Shown here: one piece after another, positions 17,452-26,470 of the stretch
Layout of the letters: each line of letters begins with the position of its first letter
Numbering within the stretch: the first letter of the stretch is position 1
NCBI RefSeq assembly: GCF_004795105.1
Contig: NZ_SSBL01000009.1
Span: 124,001 to 188,000 of the forward strand
Reading direction: 5' to 3'
Length of the DNA stretch: 64,000 nucleotides
Source of the DNA: Streptomyces sp. A0642
GTDB lineage: Bacteria > Actinomycetota > Actinomycetes > Streptomycetales > Streptomycetaceae
The notes under the pieces: generated by a model
What the model saw: only the letters and a program-made list of their open reading frames with translations
The model's database searches: none
Told to the model about the DNA's origin: nothing
Position numbers and translations under genes: made by a program

Positions 17452-18399
17452 TCACTCCGCCCGCAGGTACGCCGACGTCGAAACGCGCCCCAGCAGCCGC
17501 AACCGGGACGAGCCGTCGGCCAGGTGCTTGTCCAGGGCCTCCTGGACGCCCGGCCAGGACGCGTCGCCGTAGTCGTCGATCACCACGATGCCGCCCGGGG
17601 CGACGATCTCCTCGACCCACTCCAGGTCGGCGGCCACCCCCTCCATGGAGTGGTCGCCGTCCACGACGATCACTCCGTACTCCCGGTCCGTGACCTCGGC
17701 GCGCACCTCGGGATCCGCGGAGAACCCCTGCCTGATACGGGGGTGGTGCGTCGAACCCGCCCCGGTCAGCGCGAGGTTGGCCCGCACGACGTCCTCGCGC
17801 ACGGGTGTGCCCGTGGGGTCGGCGGGCTGGGACGTGCCCGGCTGGAGCTGCCGGCCGGCCAGCGGATCGACGATCGTCAGGTCCGGCTCGATGCCCGCCC
17901 GGTGCACCATCCGGGTCAGCGCCGCCGCGAACAGCCCGTACAGCGTGCCGATCTCCAGGATGCTCCCGTTGGGCGGGGCGAGCAGCGGCACCGTCGCCAG
18001 CTTGCCGCACACATTCGACGTGGACCCGGCCAGCCGGCCCACGCCGAGCGCCTCCAGCGCCACCACGGTCCGGTAGGCGGCGACGACACTGCGCCGGGCC
18101 GTCGCCCCGTCACCGTTCAACGCGCTGATCTGGACGACCAGTTCGTCGATCTCCCAGGCGGGCGGAATCCGGTGCGCGCCCCGCCCCGTGCCGTCCAGCA
18201 GCAGCCCCAGCGCGTACTGGCTCCCCCGCAGACCGTCGGTGCCCCGGCGCATCTCGTCGGCCTCCCGCCGCAGTACGGCGAGCTCGCTCCGCAACGGCTC
18301 GGCGGCGCGTTCGACCCGCAGCCGGATACGGCGGTCGATGAGGGTGAGGGCGGGGCGCAGGGCGCGCTTCGTCAGGCGGTTGTTCAGAAGGGAGGGCAT
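17452..18399 (-). CDS. Class I SAM-dependent methyltransferase (Methyltransf_24 type)
   Basis: 315 residues. After a basic, coiled-coil-like N-terminus (~1-60), a Rossmann-type fold is indicated by NGSILEIGTLYGLFAAALTRM (SAM-binding glycine loop), LTIVDPLAGRQL, YGVIVVDGDHSMEGVAADLEWV and PGGIVVIDDYGD. It lies 64 bases downstream of the YfhO-like gene on the same strand, probably in one transcript, at the edge of the glycopolymer cluster. It may methylate a sugar of that polymer; the substrate is not known. It converges on the TetR gene with a 7-base gap. Confidence 0.85.
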   Translation of the reverse strand: MPSLLNNRLTKRALRPALTLIDRRIRLRVERAAEPLRSELAVLRREADEMRRGTDGLRGSQYALGLLLDGTGRGAHRIPPAWEIDELVVQISALNGDGATARRSVVAAYRTVVALEALGVGRLAGSTSNVCGKLATVPLLAPPNGSILEIGTLYGLFAAALTRMVHRAGIEPDLTIVDPLAGRQLQPGTSQPADPTGTPVREDVVRANLALTGAGSTHHPRIRQGFSADPEVRAEVTDREYGVIVVDGDHSMEGVAADLEWVEEIVAPGGIVVIDDYGDASWPGVQEALDKHLADGSSRLRLLGRVSTSAYLRAE

Positions 18400-18463
18400 G
18401 GCTGGGAACGTACGCGCGCGGAACGGGCCCTTCCCACCACGCGCAGATGAAGTCTCGGTGTCG

Positions 18464-20986
18464 TCACGGCTGTGCGGGCGGCCGGGCCGCCCGCCGCTCC
18501 CTGGCCCGCGTCAGTGCCCGGGGGGCCAGGACGGTCGCCAGCAGCGCCGCCAGCGCTCCCGCCCCGGCGAGGGTCCCGGCCCGCAGCCCCGGGGGCCGGA
18601 ACGTGCAGTCCACCTGTGTCCGGTCGCCGCTCACCGGCACGGCGACCAGGCCGAGGTAGGAGCCGGCGGGACGGCCGTCGCAGCTCCAGCCCGCGATCCG
18701 GGGCGCCGCGAGGACGGCCAAGCCCTTCGTGTGCGGCGGCAGTTCGGCGCGGACGCCGCTGCCGGTGACGGAGACGCGCGTCGCGCCGGTGTGCGTCAGC
18801 CCGGCCACCGCAGCCGCCAGGCGTCTCCGGTCCAGGCAGCCGACGGCCTCGTGCGGAACGGTGCCCGCCCGGGCCACCGACAGCGACACGGCGAGCCGGC
18901 CGCCGCCCGTGCCGAGCATGCGCATCCCGGCCCGCCTGCCCGGCAACTCGCCACGGAAGTCGGCCGGTTCCCCCGCAGCCCCCCACCGCGCCCGGCCGAA
19001 CAGATCGGGGGCCCACAGATACACCTCACTGCCCACGGGGCAGCTCGCGCTCAGGGTGTACGTGCCCGGCCGCACCCGGTAGTCGTACGCGCCCTCGTCC
19101 GTGGCGTCGCCGCCGTGCGCGGCGCGCAGCGCCGTCGCGGGCACCGTGTACACGGACGCGCCCAGCAGCTTCTCCTGGTTGCGGAACGGCGAACGGCCCA
19201 TCGGGGCGACGGAGTCGGCGGACGGCCGCACCGTCACCAGCGGCGGCACGTCCTGCCGGGAGACCGTGACCGGGCGGTCGTCCGGACGGTTCCAGCCCTG
19301 GTGCGGATCGCGCGGCACACGGACCCGGGCGCCGACGGAGAACACCGCGTCGGTCACCGGGTTGTCCAGGCTGTGGAGCGCGCGGCCGTTCGACGTCCAG
19401 CCCGCGCCCAGCGCGAGGAACGTGCGGGTCAGCACAGCGGGCGTGTGGCTGCTGTAGTACGCGCCGCCCTGCCCGCCGACCAGCAGCGGGTCGTTGGCGG
19501 TGGACTGCTCCAGACCGGGGTCCGTGCGGTAGCGCGGCCAGCCTTCGGCACCGGCGACCGCGGCGGCCTGAAGAGTCTGGCGCTCGCCCCAGGGGGCGTA
19601 GTCGTCGAGCCGGTTCAGCCGCTGCCGGTCGGCGTACGCGGTCGTCGCGGCGGCCTGACCGGCCTGCGCCCCGACCAGCAGCAGCGCCGCGAGCACGGCG
19701 AACCTGCCGTGGCGGGCCAGGAGCAGCGCACCGGTCACGGCCACCAGTCCCCCCGCGAACAGCGGATACGTCCATCCGGTGATCAGGGCGCTGGACGCGG
19801 CGCCGGCGGCGATGAGTGCCAGCACCGCGCCCCCGCCCAGCAGGGCCCGCCGCTCGGGCCAGGCGGTCGCGACCGAGGTCCAGGCGGCGATCACCACGAG
19901 CCCGGAGAGCACGAAGGTCTGCCGGTACGGGCTGCCGTTCGGCGTCGCGAAGGCGTGCCACAGCAGATGCGTCGGCCCCCACTGCAGGGAAAGGGCGACC
20001 GCGGCCACCAGCCCCGCCCACGCGAACCGTTCGGCGCGCGGCACGGCCCGGTGGAAGGCCAGCGCACACGCCAGCAGCAGGGCGCCGGTCCCGAGGAACA
20101 GAGCCGGACTGAAGAAGCTGTACGTGGCCGGCAGCAACCGTGCGGCGACGTCCGGCCAGGCCGCCGGAGCGAACGCCCGGTTCCAGCCCGGGTAGGCGTG
20201 CCGGGTGCCGAGGAACACCGGTATCAGGACGGGCGAGGCGAGACCGATGCCGATGAGCACGGTCCGTACCCCGCGTGCCAGGCCCCGGACCCGCTCCCGG
20301 GAGGTGCCGTCCTCCAGCAGCAGCCGCACCACCAGCACGAGGGCCGCCCCGAGCGTGGCCATGTACGCGGTGTAGAAGTTCGACACCCAGGCGAGCGTCA
20401 CCAGGAGCGTGCCCAGCACCGGCCGCCGTCCCGTGCGCGCCCACTCCCCGGCCAGGCACAGCAGCGGGAAGGCGATCAGCCCGTCCAGCCACATCGGGTT
20501 GTACGCGGCCTCGACGACCGACCAGCCGCACAGGGCGTACGAGGCGCCGAGCACGGCCGCCAGCCACTCCCGGCCGCGGCCCCGGCGCAACGCGGTGAGC
20601 AGCCAGGTCATGGCCGCCGCCGCGGTCCCCGTCTTCACCAGGGTGACCGCGTACACGGCCAGGTCGATCCGGTCCCTCGGGAAGACCCCGACGATCAGGG
20701 CGAACGGGCTGCTGAGATACGTACCGAAGTCCGGCAGGAAGCTGCTGCCGAAGCCCGACTGCCAGTTCAGCAGCAGCCCGCCGTCCGCCCGCCCGTGCAG
20801 CAGGTCCCAGAGCCGGGCGTGGAACGGGACGAACTGGTTGCCCAGGTCGTTCACGCTGCGGGTGTGCGGGCCGAAGGGGTAACTGCGGGCCACCGCGTCC
20901 CCGGCGCAGACGGTGAGGGCGGTGAGCACGGCGGCCAGGGCGGCACCCCGGGCGCGCGGGGATCGCGAAATCGACGGAGTCCTCAT
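18464..20986 (-). CDS. YfhO-family multispanning membrane protein
   Basis: 840 residues with about 12 transmembrane segments in the first two thirds, a large extracytoplasmic loop (~450-790) and a last hydrophobic segment before a basic tail. The N-terminal DLGNQFVPFHARLWDLLHG...LNWQSGFGSSFLPDFGTYLSSPF is typical of YfhO proteins, GT-C-type enzymes that decorate teichoic or lipoteichoic acids using lipid-linked sugars in Gram-positives. Its place in this cluster suggests decoration of the cell-wall glycopolymer. A terminator separates it from the upstream glycosyltransferase, so it is its own unit with the methyltransferase gene. No clear ribosome-binding site is seen before ATG 20986. Confidence 0.87.
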   Translation of the reverse strand: MRTPSISRSPRARGAALAAVLTALTVCAGDAVARSYPFGPHTRSVNDLGNQFVPFHARLWDLLHGRADGGLLLNWQSGFGSSFLPDFGTYLSSPFALIVGVFPRDRIDLAVYAVTLVKTGTAAAAMTWLLTALRRGRGREWLAAVLGASYALCGWSVVEAAYNPMWLDGLIAFPLLCLAGEWARTGRRPVLGTLLVTLAWVSNFYTAYMATLGAALVLVVRLLLEDGTSRERVRGLARGVRTVLIGIGLASPVLIPVFLGTRHAYPGWNRAFAPAAWPDVAARLLPATYSFFSPALFLGTGALLLACALAFHRAVPRAERFAWAGLVAAVALSLQWGPTHLLWHAFATPNGSPYRQTFVLSGLVVIAAWTSVATAWPERRALLGGGAVLALIAAGAASSALITGWTYPLFAGGLVAVTGALLLARHGRFAVLAALLLVGAQAGQAAATTAYADRQRLNRLDDYAPWGERQTLQAAAVAGAEGWPRYRTDPGLEQSTANDPLLVGGQGGAYYSSHTPAVLTRTFLALGAGWTSNGRALHSLDNPVTDAVFSVGARVRVPRDPHQGWNRPDDRPVTVSRQDVPPLVTVRPSADSVAPMGRSPFRNQEKLLGASVYTVPATALRAAHGGDATDEGAYDYRVRPGTYTLSASCPVGSEVYLWAPDLFGRARWGAAGEPADFRGELPGRRAGMRMLGTGGGRLAVSLSVARAGTVPHEAVGCLDRRRLAAAVAGLTHTGATRVSVTGSGVRAELPPHTKGLAVLAAPRIAGWSCDGRPAGSYLGLVAVPVSGDRTQVDCTFRPPGLRAGTLAGAGALAALLATVLAPRALTRARERRAARPPAQP

Positions 20987-21101
20987 GATGGGTCGAATAT
21001 GTCATCGAACATCGTGAAATCCCGGGCGCGGAAGGCCGGTTCACGCAATGGACGGCCGGGCTTCACGCCCCCGTCCCCGCCCGGTCACGCACCGCGCGGG
21101 T

Positions 21102-21136
21102 GCGGGGACGGACCGGGGCCCCCGGTCCGTCCCCGC
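21102..21136 (-). terminator. Terminator of the polysialyltransferase-like/GT2 unit
   Basis: 16-base perfect arms (21102-21117 and 21121-21136) with a 3-base loop, 112 bases past the stop of the 21248-22636 gene. It is in the 261-base gap before the YfhO-like gene; no coding sequence is seen there. Confidence 0.8.
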
Positions 21137-21247
21137 GAGCGGATCAGCGCCCCGACGGCTGGGGCAGGGCCCGGCCATCGAAGGCCGGTGCGGCAGGGGC
21201 CGCGGCGTGGAGACCGCCCGCTGGGCCCCGTGCACCGCCCTCGCGCC

Positions 21248-22636
21248 TCAGCCCGCCGCCGCCCGCTTCAGGGTCCGGGCCTTGCGGGCGAGGCGGCGGA
21301 CCGTCGCGTTGCGCGGGATGAAGGCGAGCTGTGCGGGGAGGGCTCCGGGCAGTCCCAGTGCGGTCAGCCGGCGCCGTTTGAAGTAGCGCCGGGTGGTGTC
21401 GCGGGGGAGGCTCAGGTAGCGCTCGGCGTCGGGGCGCAGGGCGGCCTGGAGCTGCGGCTGCATGGCGTAGCCGACCGCGGCGAGGAGCCCGGTCGGCTCG
21501 CCCCGTACCTCTTCGGCGCTCGGCAGCGACCAGCCGGTGACGGCGGACGGGTCCTCCAGATCGGGCAGCAGGGCGTCGACGATCGTCAGGGGGACGCGAT
21601 TGCTGTTCTGGTACGGGGCGAGCCGTTCCAGCAGCGGGCCGGTGCCGACGCGGGCGACCGGGAGTCCGTAGAACGAGGCGGCGGTCAGCAGCGCGGTGGA
21701 GAAGCAGCCGACGACCAGGGCGGGACGCATGGTCTCGAACAGCGTCTCGGCGAGGACCGGGCTGTCGAGCACGGTGAGCTCCGCGCCCGCCCGTTCCGCC
21801 TCCAGCTCCAGCGCGCGGGTCCAGTGGGCCGGGGCGCTGGGGTGCGGCTTGAAGACGATCCGGGTGTGGCCGAGCGCGACGGCCCCGCGCAGCATCCGCG
21901 CGTGCAGCTCCTCCTCCTGCTGGGCCGTCAGAATGCCCAGCGTGGACAGGTACTGGCCGAGCAGCAGAGCCGGTCCGGGCCCGCCGTGCGCCTCGGGGAT
22001 CCCCGCCGCCGCGCCTGCCAGCTCGCCGAGCACCTTCAGGAAGGCGTCGGTCGGCACGATCTCCGAAGCGACGCCGAACTCGGTGAGCAGCAGCGGCCGC
22101 AGGCCCGGCACCAGGTCGAGGTGGAGCAGCCGGCGGATGCGGGTGCCGACCAGCTGGTCGAGCCTGCTGCGGGTCGGACCGTAGCTCATCAGCCCGTCGG
22201 CGTAGATGTGCACCGGACTGTCGCCGAAGATCACGGTGAGGGCCTGGGCGGGGTTGGCCTGGATCGACTCGCAGGCGATCTCGACCGGTCCGTCGCCGAG
22301 GTCCCAGGCCCCTCGCACCGCCCGCTCCCACAGGGACGCGTCCTGCTCCCTGGGCGACCAGCCCGCGGGGTGGAAGGGCCGGATGAAGTCGTTCCAGGAG
22401 TGCACCGCGTCGAACTCGGCTGCCAGCGCCTCGAATCCGGGCCGGCGGTGGAGCGGTGTGCCGAGCTCGGGGGAGGGAGAGGTGTCGCTCACGACGAGGA
22501 CCCGCCGGTGTTCGTCGCGCGGACCGAACTGGCCCGCGCGCAGGGCGGCGACGAGCGTGGCGGCGGCGTACTGCGTGCACGCGGAGAAGATCTGGGTGGT
22601 GGACCGGCCGACCGGCGCGGTGTACGTGCCGGGCAT
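21248..22636 (-). CDS. Polysialyltransferase-like glycosyltransferase
   Basis: 462 residues from ATG 22636, whose ATG overlaps the GT2 stop (TGATG). It has the layout of alpha-2,8-polysialyltransferase-like proteins: TQIFSACTQYAAATLVAALRAG at the N-terminus, HIYADGLMSYGPTR in the middle, and TRIVFKPHPSAP plus VGCFSTALLTAASFYGLPVARVG in the donor-binding half (KPHP and S-T motifs). Next to CMP-nonulosonate genes it is a good candidate for polymer chain extension with Kdn or a related sugar. Activity is inferred. Confidence 0.8.
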   Translation of the reverse strand: MPGTYTAPVGRSTTQIFSACTQYAAATLVAALRAGQFGPRDEHRRVLVVSDTSPSPELGTPLHRRPGFEALAAEFDAVHSWNDFIRPFHPAGWSPREQDASLWERAVRGAWDLGDGPVEIACESIQANPAQALTVIFGDSPVHIYADGLMSYGPTRSRLDQLVGTRIRRLLHLDLVPGLRPLLLTEFGVASEIVPTDAFLKVLGELAGAAAGIPEAHGGPGPALLLGQYLSTLGILTAQQEEELHARMLRGAVALGHTRIVFKPHPSAPAHWTRALELEAERAGAELTVLDSPVLAETLFETMRPALVVGCFSTALLTAASFYGLPVARVGTGPLLERLAPYQNSNRVPLTIVDALLPDLEDPSAVTGWSLPSAEEVRGEPTGLLAAVGYAMQPQLQAALRPDAERYLSLPRDTTRRYFKRRRLTALGLPGALPAQLAFIPRNATVRRLARKARTLKRAAAG

Positions 22637-23613
22637 CAGGCCGCGACCTCCCGGGAGACGGAGCGGCGGCGGACCCGTCGCAGCTGGTCCGCGCGGCGGT
22701 CGCCCAGCGAATTCAGCGTATCGGCGAGGACTTCCTGAGGCATGCGCCGCAGGGAAGCCGCGCTCATGGCGCGCAATTTCCGTGCCACTGCGGGTTCGAA
22801 CCTTTCGATGGATTCCAAATGGTGCGCCATGACCGCGCAATAGGTGCGTACGGCCTTCGGCAGCAGCCGGTCCGCCTCGGGATCCCGGGACGTCTCTTCC
22901 AGGACCTGGTCGAAGGCCCGGATGAAGTCGAGTTGGCGCACATCACCGATCTGGGTGAGCGAGGACGCGATCCCCCGCCGGTAGAAGACCCCGGGCAGGC
23001 CGACGGCCGCGAACGATGCGGCCTCCCGGTGCAGGCGCCAGATCCAGGGCCTGTCCTCGGCGGTGCGCAGCCCGTCCCGGAACCGGAGGAGCCCGGAGTC
23101 CGCGAGCCGCCGGTGATAGGCGCCGGCCCAGGCGTACGCGTAGTCCACCGGCGTCGACCGGTCGGAGGGCAGGATCACGTCGCGCGGGCGCAGCACGGTG
23201 TTCCGCAGGCCGTGCGGGACCCGGTGCACGGTGCGCGCCCGGTCCGTGAACTGCACATGGTCCGTACGGACGAAGTCGCACCCCAGCCCCGTGATGGAGG
23301 CCAGCAGCCGCTCGTAGTGACCGGGAACGACCCAGTCGTCCCCGTCGAGGAAGGTGAGGTACTCGCCACGCGCCGCGTCGATACCCGTATTGCGCGCGGT
23401 GGCCAGGCCCCCGTTCTTCTCGTGCGCGACCAGGACGGCGCCCGGGATCTCGCGCTCGGCGCGCTGGAGGATCTCCAGGGTCCCGTCGGTCGAACAGTCG
23501 TCGACGAAGATGAATTCGAAATCATCACGGGCATTGGCCCGCAGACTTCGCAAGGTATCGGGGGCATAGGCCCGTACGTTGTAGAACGGCACGATGACGG
23601 AGAGCTTAACCAC
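22636..23613 (-). CDS. GT2-family glycosyltransferase
   Basis: 325 residues from GTG 23613. It has a classical GT-A nucleotide-sugar fold: VKLSVIVPFYNV, DFEFIFVDDCSTDGTLEIL, NGGLATARNTGIDAARGEYLTFLDGDDWV (DxD motif). The C-terminal ~120 residues are helical and variable. It is translationally coupled to the polysialyltransferase-like gene and divergent from the DUF6716 gene. It likely adds a hexose or linkage-unit sugar to the wall glycopolymer at the inner membrane face. Confidence 0.92.
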   Translation of the reverse strand: MVKLSVIVPFYNVRAYAPDTLRSLRANARDDFEFIFVDDCSTDGTLEILQRAEREIPGAVLVAHEKNGGLATARNTGIDAARGEYLTFLDGDDWVVPGHYERLLASITGLGCDFVRTDHVQFTDRARTVHRVPHGLRNTVLRPRDVILPSDRSTPVDYAYAWAGAYHRRLADSGLLRFRDGLRTAEDRPWIWRLHREAASFAAVGLPGVFYRRGIASSLTQIGDVRQLDFIRAFDQVLEETSRDPEADRLLPKAVRTYCAVMAHHLESIERFEPAVARKLRAMSAASLRRMPQEVLADTLNSLGDRRADQLRRVRRRSVSREVAA

Positions 23614-23822
23614 GCGCCACACGCTAGGCGGAGGTCCGTCATTTGCCCTGGCCCTGACAGGAACGCCAGGTGAACGACGAAAGTCGACCTGATGAACCAG
23701 CCCGAATCCCCTCCGGAAACAGAGCATTTGTCGGGCCGATTAGCCAAGCGTCGTCGGGCTGTTAACCCGCTGTTGCTGTCACGTTGGGCCGCGAATCGGA
23801 ATGCCTTCCTAAGTTCTGGGAC
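23614..23822. promoter_or_regulatory. Divergent promoter region of the glycopolymer cluster
   Basis: 209 bases between the leftward GT2 gene and the rightward DUF6716-type gene, with lower GC content than its surroundings. It should hold two divergent promoters. No clear operator palindrome was found. Confidence 0.45.
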
Positions 23823-25172
23823 GTGCCCCCACGTACCGAAAAGACGACCGCCCTCCGGGTAGCCGTGCTCGCCGACTCCGACACCCGCTGGAAGTGGGGC
23901 GCGCTCACCGCGCGCCGGCTGACCACGGGCGACGGAAGCGCGCCCACGCCCCGCGCGGAGATCAGCGGACTGCTGCTGCGCGGCCGGGCGACCCCGACAC
24001 CCCGCCAGCTCGCCGAGGTCGGCGACGTCGGCGTCGACACCGACCGGGTGCGCGAGGTGACGGCCCTCGAATTCCTCGACACCGTGCGCGACGAGGGATA
24101 CGACCTCGTGGTCCTCGCCCTCGTCGGCGGCGCCGTCCAGGCGATGCTCCACGGCCTCGCCGCACTGCGGATGAGCGCCAGGCCCGTCGTCGTCACCGGC
24201 TACGTCGGCGTCGTCTACGAGAAGCTCGCCGACGGACTGCTGCTGCGGCACGGCGCCGACGTCGTCCTCGCCAACTCCCGCCACGACGCGGAGCGTTTCC
24301 GCGCGGTGTACGAGGGAGTGGGCGCCGACGCCTCGGCCGTCACGGAGGCCGCCCTGCCGTTCCTCGGAGGCGCCCCGCACCGCCCCGAACCGGGCCGCGA
24401 CACCGTCGTGTTCGCCGCCCAGCCCTCCGTGCCCGTCTCCCGCGCCGACCGTACGTACCTGCTGCGCAGGCTCGTCGAGCACGCCAGGCTCCACCCGCGG
24501 CGCGAGGTCCTCCTCAAGCTGCGCTCCAAGCCCGGCGAGCACACCACCCACATCGAGGAACTCCCCTACCAGCGCCTGGCCGAGCGGCTGCCCGGCGGCC
24601 TCCCGCCCAACTTCCGCCTGGTGTACGGGCACATGGGCGAGGTCCTGGACCGCACCGACCTGCTGGTCACCGTCTCCTCGACCGCCGCCCTGGAGTCCCT
24701 GCACCGGCGGATCCCCACCGCCGTCCTCACCGACCTCGGGGTGCGCGAGACCCTCGGCAACCACCACTTCATCGGTTCCGGCCTGCTCACCTCCTGGGAC
24801 CACCTCGACGGCGGCGCCCACCCGCACCCCGACCCCGAGTGGCTGGCCGGCCAGGGCGTCGCCGCCGACGGCACGTACGCCACCGCCTACGACGCCGCCC
24901 GCGCCCGGGTCACCGCCCTGCTCACGCGGGACCGGCTGCCGGACCTCGCCCCGTACTACACATCGGCCACCGCCCCCGGCTACCTCCCCGGCATCCTCGC
25001 CCGCCACCACCTGGCCCTCGACGGCCGCCCGCTCCCCGGAGCCGCCGCGCCCCGGGAGGCCGGCCGGGTCAGGGGAGCGGTGCGCGAGGCGGTCCGGGAC
25101 GCGGCCCGGGGCGCGTACCGCCACGGCGTCCAGCGGGTCGCCCCGGTCATCCGACGGATGGGCGAGCTGTGA
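23823..25172 (+). CDS. DUF6716-type putative glycosyltransferase
   Basis: 449 residues from GTG 23823; an in-frame TTG at 23784 is also possible but has no ribosome-binding site. It begins with a Rossmann-like strand (LRVAVLADSDTRWKWGAL), and its C-terminal half carries REVLLKLRSKPGEHTTH and DLLVTVSSTAALESLHRRIPTAVLTDLG. That resembles the KxRxxPGE and SST motifs of GT-B sialyltransferase or polysialyltransferase-like proteins. It starts the rightward unit with the NeuA-HAD and NeuB genes. A wall-polymer transferase role is inferred. Confidence 0.8.
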   Translation: MPPRTEKTTALRVAVLADSDTRWKWGALTARRLTTGDGSAPTPRAEISGLLLRGRATPTPRQLAEVGDVGVDTDRVREVTALEFLDTVRDEGYDLVVLALVGGAVQAMLHGLAALRMSARPVVVTGYVGVVYEKLADGLLLRHGADVVLANSRHDAERFRAVYEGVGADASAVTEAALPFLGGAPHRPEPGRDTVVFAAQPSVPVSRADRTYLLRRLVEHARLHPRREVLLKLRSKPGEHTTHIEELPYQRLAERLPGGLPPNFRLVYGHMGEVLDRTDLLVTVSSTAALESLHRRIPTAVLTDLGVRETLGNHHFIGSGLLTSWDHLDGGAHPHPDPEWLAGQGVAADGTYATAYDAARARVTALLTRDRLPDLAPYYTSATAPGYLPGILARHHLALDGRPLPGAAAPREAGRVRGAVREAVRDAARGAYRHGVQRVAPVIRRMGEL

Positions 25173-25198
25173 GGAACCAGACGGACGGGCGAGCTGTG
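25153..25198 (+). repeat. 27-bp partial tandem duplication at a gene junction
   Basis: The 19-mer GACGGATGGGCGAGCTGTG (25153-25171) recurs at 25180-25198 with one change (C for T). The first copy encodes the last residues and stop of the DUF6716 protein; the second lies in the leader of the next gene. Confidence 0.8.
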
Positions 25199-25231
25199 CC
25201 CACCACCCCTACGACACCCACTGGAGCAGCG

Positions 25232-26455
25232 ATGACGCCGCAGCCCACCGTGCTCGCCGTGATCCCCGCCCGCGGCGGATCCAAGGGCGTGCCCGCCAAG
25301 AACCTCGCCCAGGTCGGCGGCGTACCGCTGGTCGTCCGCGCGGTCCGCGCCTGCCTGGCGTCGAGCGAGGTGACCGACGTCGTCGTGACGACCGACGCAC
25401 CCGCCGTCGCCGAAGCGGCCCGGGCCGCCGGCGAAGCGCTCGGCGAGACCGGCCGGCTGCACTGCGTGCAGCGCCCCGAAGCCATCGCGGGCGACACCGC
25501 GACCAGCGAGGCCGCGGTCCTGCACGCGATGGACCGCTACGAGGAGGAGCACGGCCGCCCCGTCGACGTCGTCCTGCTCGTCCAGTGCACCAGCCCCTTC
25601 CTCAGCCGTGAGGACGTCGACGGCGTCGCCGCCGCGGTCGCCAGGGAAGGCGCCGACACGGCCGTCACCGTCGCCCCCTTCCACGGCTTCCTGTGGCGCG
25701 ACGGCAGCGCGGTCGAGGACCACAACTACGGCGTCAACCACGACAAGGCCGTCCGCCCCCGCCGCCAGGACCGCCCCGAGGACCTTCTGGAGACCGGCGC
25801 CGCCTACGCGATGGACGCGACGGGATTCCGCACCCACCGCCACCGCTTCTTCGGCCACACCGCGCTGGTGCGCACCGACCCCGCCCGCGTCCTGGAGATC
25901 GACGACCCGCACGACCTGGCCCGCGCCCGCGCCCTGGCCCCGCTCCTGGACCCGGCCCGGCTGCCCACCCGCGAGGACGTCGACGCGGTCGTCCTCGACT
26001 TCGACGGCACCCAGACCGACGACCGGGTCCTCATCGACGCCGACGGCCGCGAGACCGTCGCCGTCCACCGCGGCGACGGACTCGGCATCGCCGCGCTGCG
26101 CAAGGCGGGCGTCCCGCTCCTGATCCTCTCCACGGAACAGAACCCGGTCGTCGCCGCCCGCGCCCACAAGCTCCGCGTCCCCGTCCTGCACGGCATCGAC
26201 CGCAAGGACCTCGCGCTCAAGCAGTGGTGCGACGAGCAGTCCGTCGCGCCCGAGCGCGTCCTGTACGTCGGCAACGACGTCAACGACCTCCCCTGCTTCG
26301 CACTCGCCGGCTGGCCCGTGGCCGTCGCGAGCGCGCACGACTCGGTACGCGCCGCGGCGCGCGCCGTGACCACCACCCCCGGCGGCTTCGGCGCCATCCG
26401 CGAGATCGCGGCCTGGCTCCTGGGCCCCACCCTCACCGACTCCACCACCAAGTAA
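25232..26455 (+). CDS. CMP-nonulosonate (Kdn-type) cytidylyltransferase fused to a KdsC-like HAD phosphatase
   Basis: 407 residues from ATG 25232 (GGAG upstream; an in-frame GTG at 25169 overlaps the previous stop). Residues ~6-240 are NeuA-like: VIPARGGSKGVPAKNL (CTP binding), VVTTDAPAVAEAA, LLVQCTSPFLSREDVD, and EIDDPHDLARA near the end. Residues ~250-400 are a KdsC-like HAD phosphatase with DFDGT (Asp256, Asp258), LST (~300), a Lys in GIDRKDLALKQW and GNDVND (~348). One protein could therefore dephosphorylate Kdn-9-phosphate and activate Kdn to CMP-Kdn. Kdn rather than sialic acid is inferred from the missing NeuC-type epimerase. Confidence 0.9.
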   Translation: MTPQPTVLAVIPARGGSKGVPAKNLAQVGGVPLVVRAVRACLASSEVTDVVVTTDAPAVAEAARAAGEALGETGRLHCVQRPEAIAGDTATSEAAVLHAMDRYEEEHGRPVDVVLLVQCTSPFLSREDVDGVAAAVAREGADTAVTVAPFHGFLWRDGSAVEDHNYGVNHDKAVRPRRQDRPEDLLETGAAYAMDATGFRTHRHRFFGHTALVRTDPARVLEIDDPHDLARARALAPLLDPARLPTREDVDAVVLDFDGTQTDDRVLIDADGRETVAVHRGDGLGIAALRKAGVPLLILSTEQNPVVAARAHKLRVPVLHGIDRKDLALKQWCDEQSVAPERVLYVGNDVNDLPCFALAGWPVAVASAHDSVRAAARAVTTTPGGFGAIREIAAWLLGPTLTDSTTK

Positions 26456-26470
26456 GTAAGGAACACCCCC

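Noticed and set aside
18188..22738. 1516-codon frame on the + strand
   Set aside because: It is antisense to the YfhO-like and polysialyltransferase-like genes, which have clear family motifs. Long frames on the opposite strand are common at this GC content.
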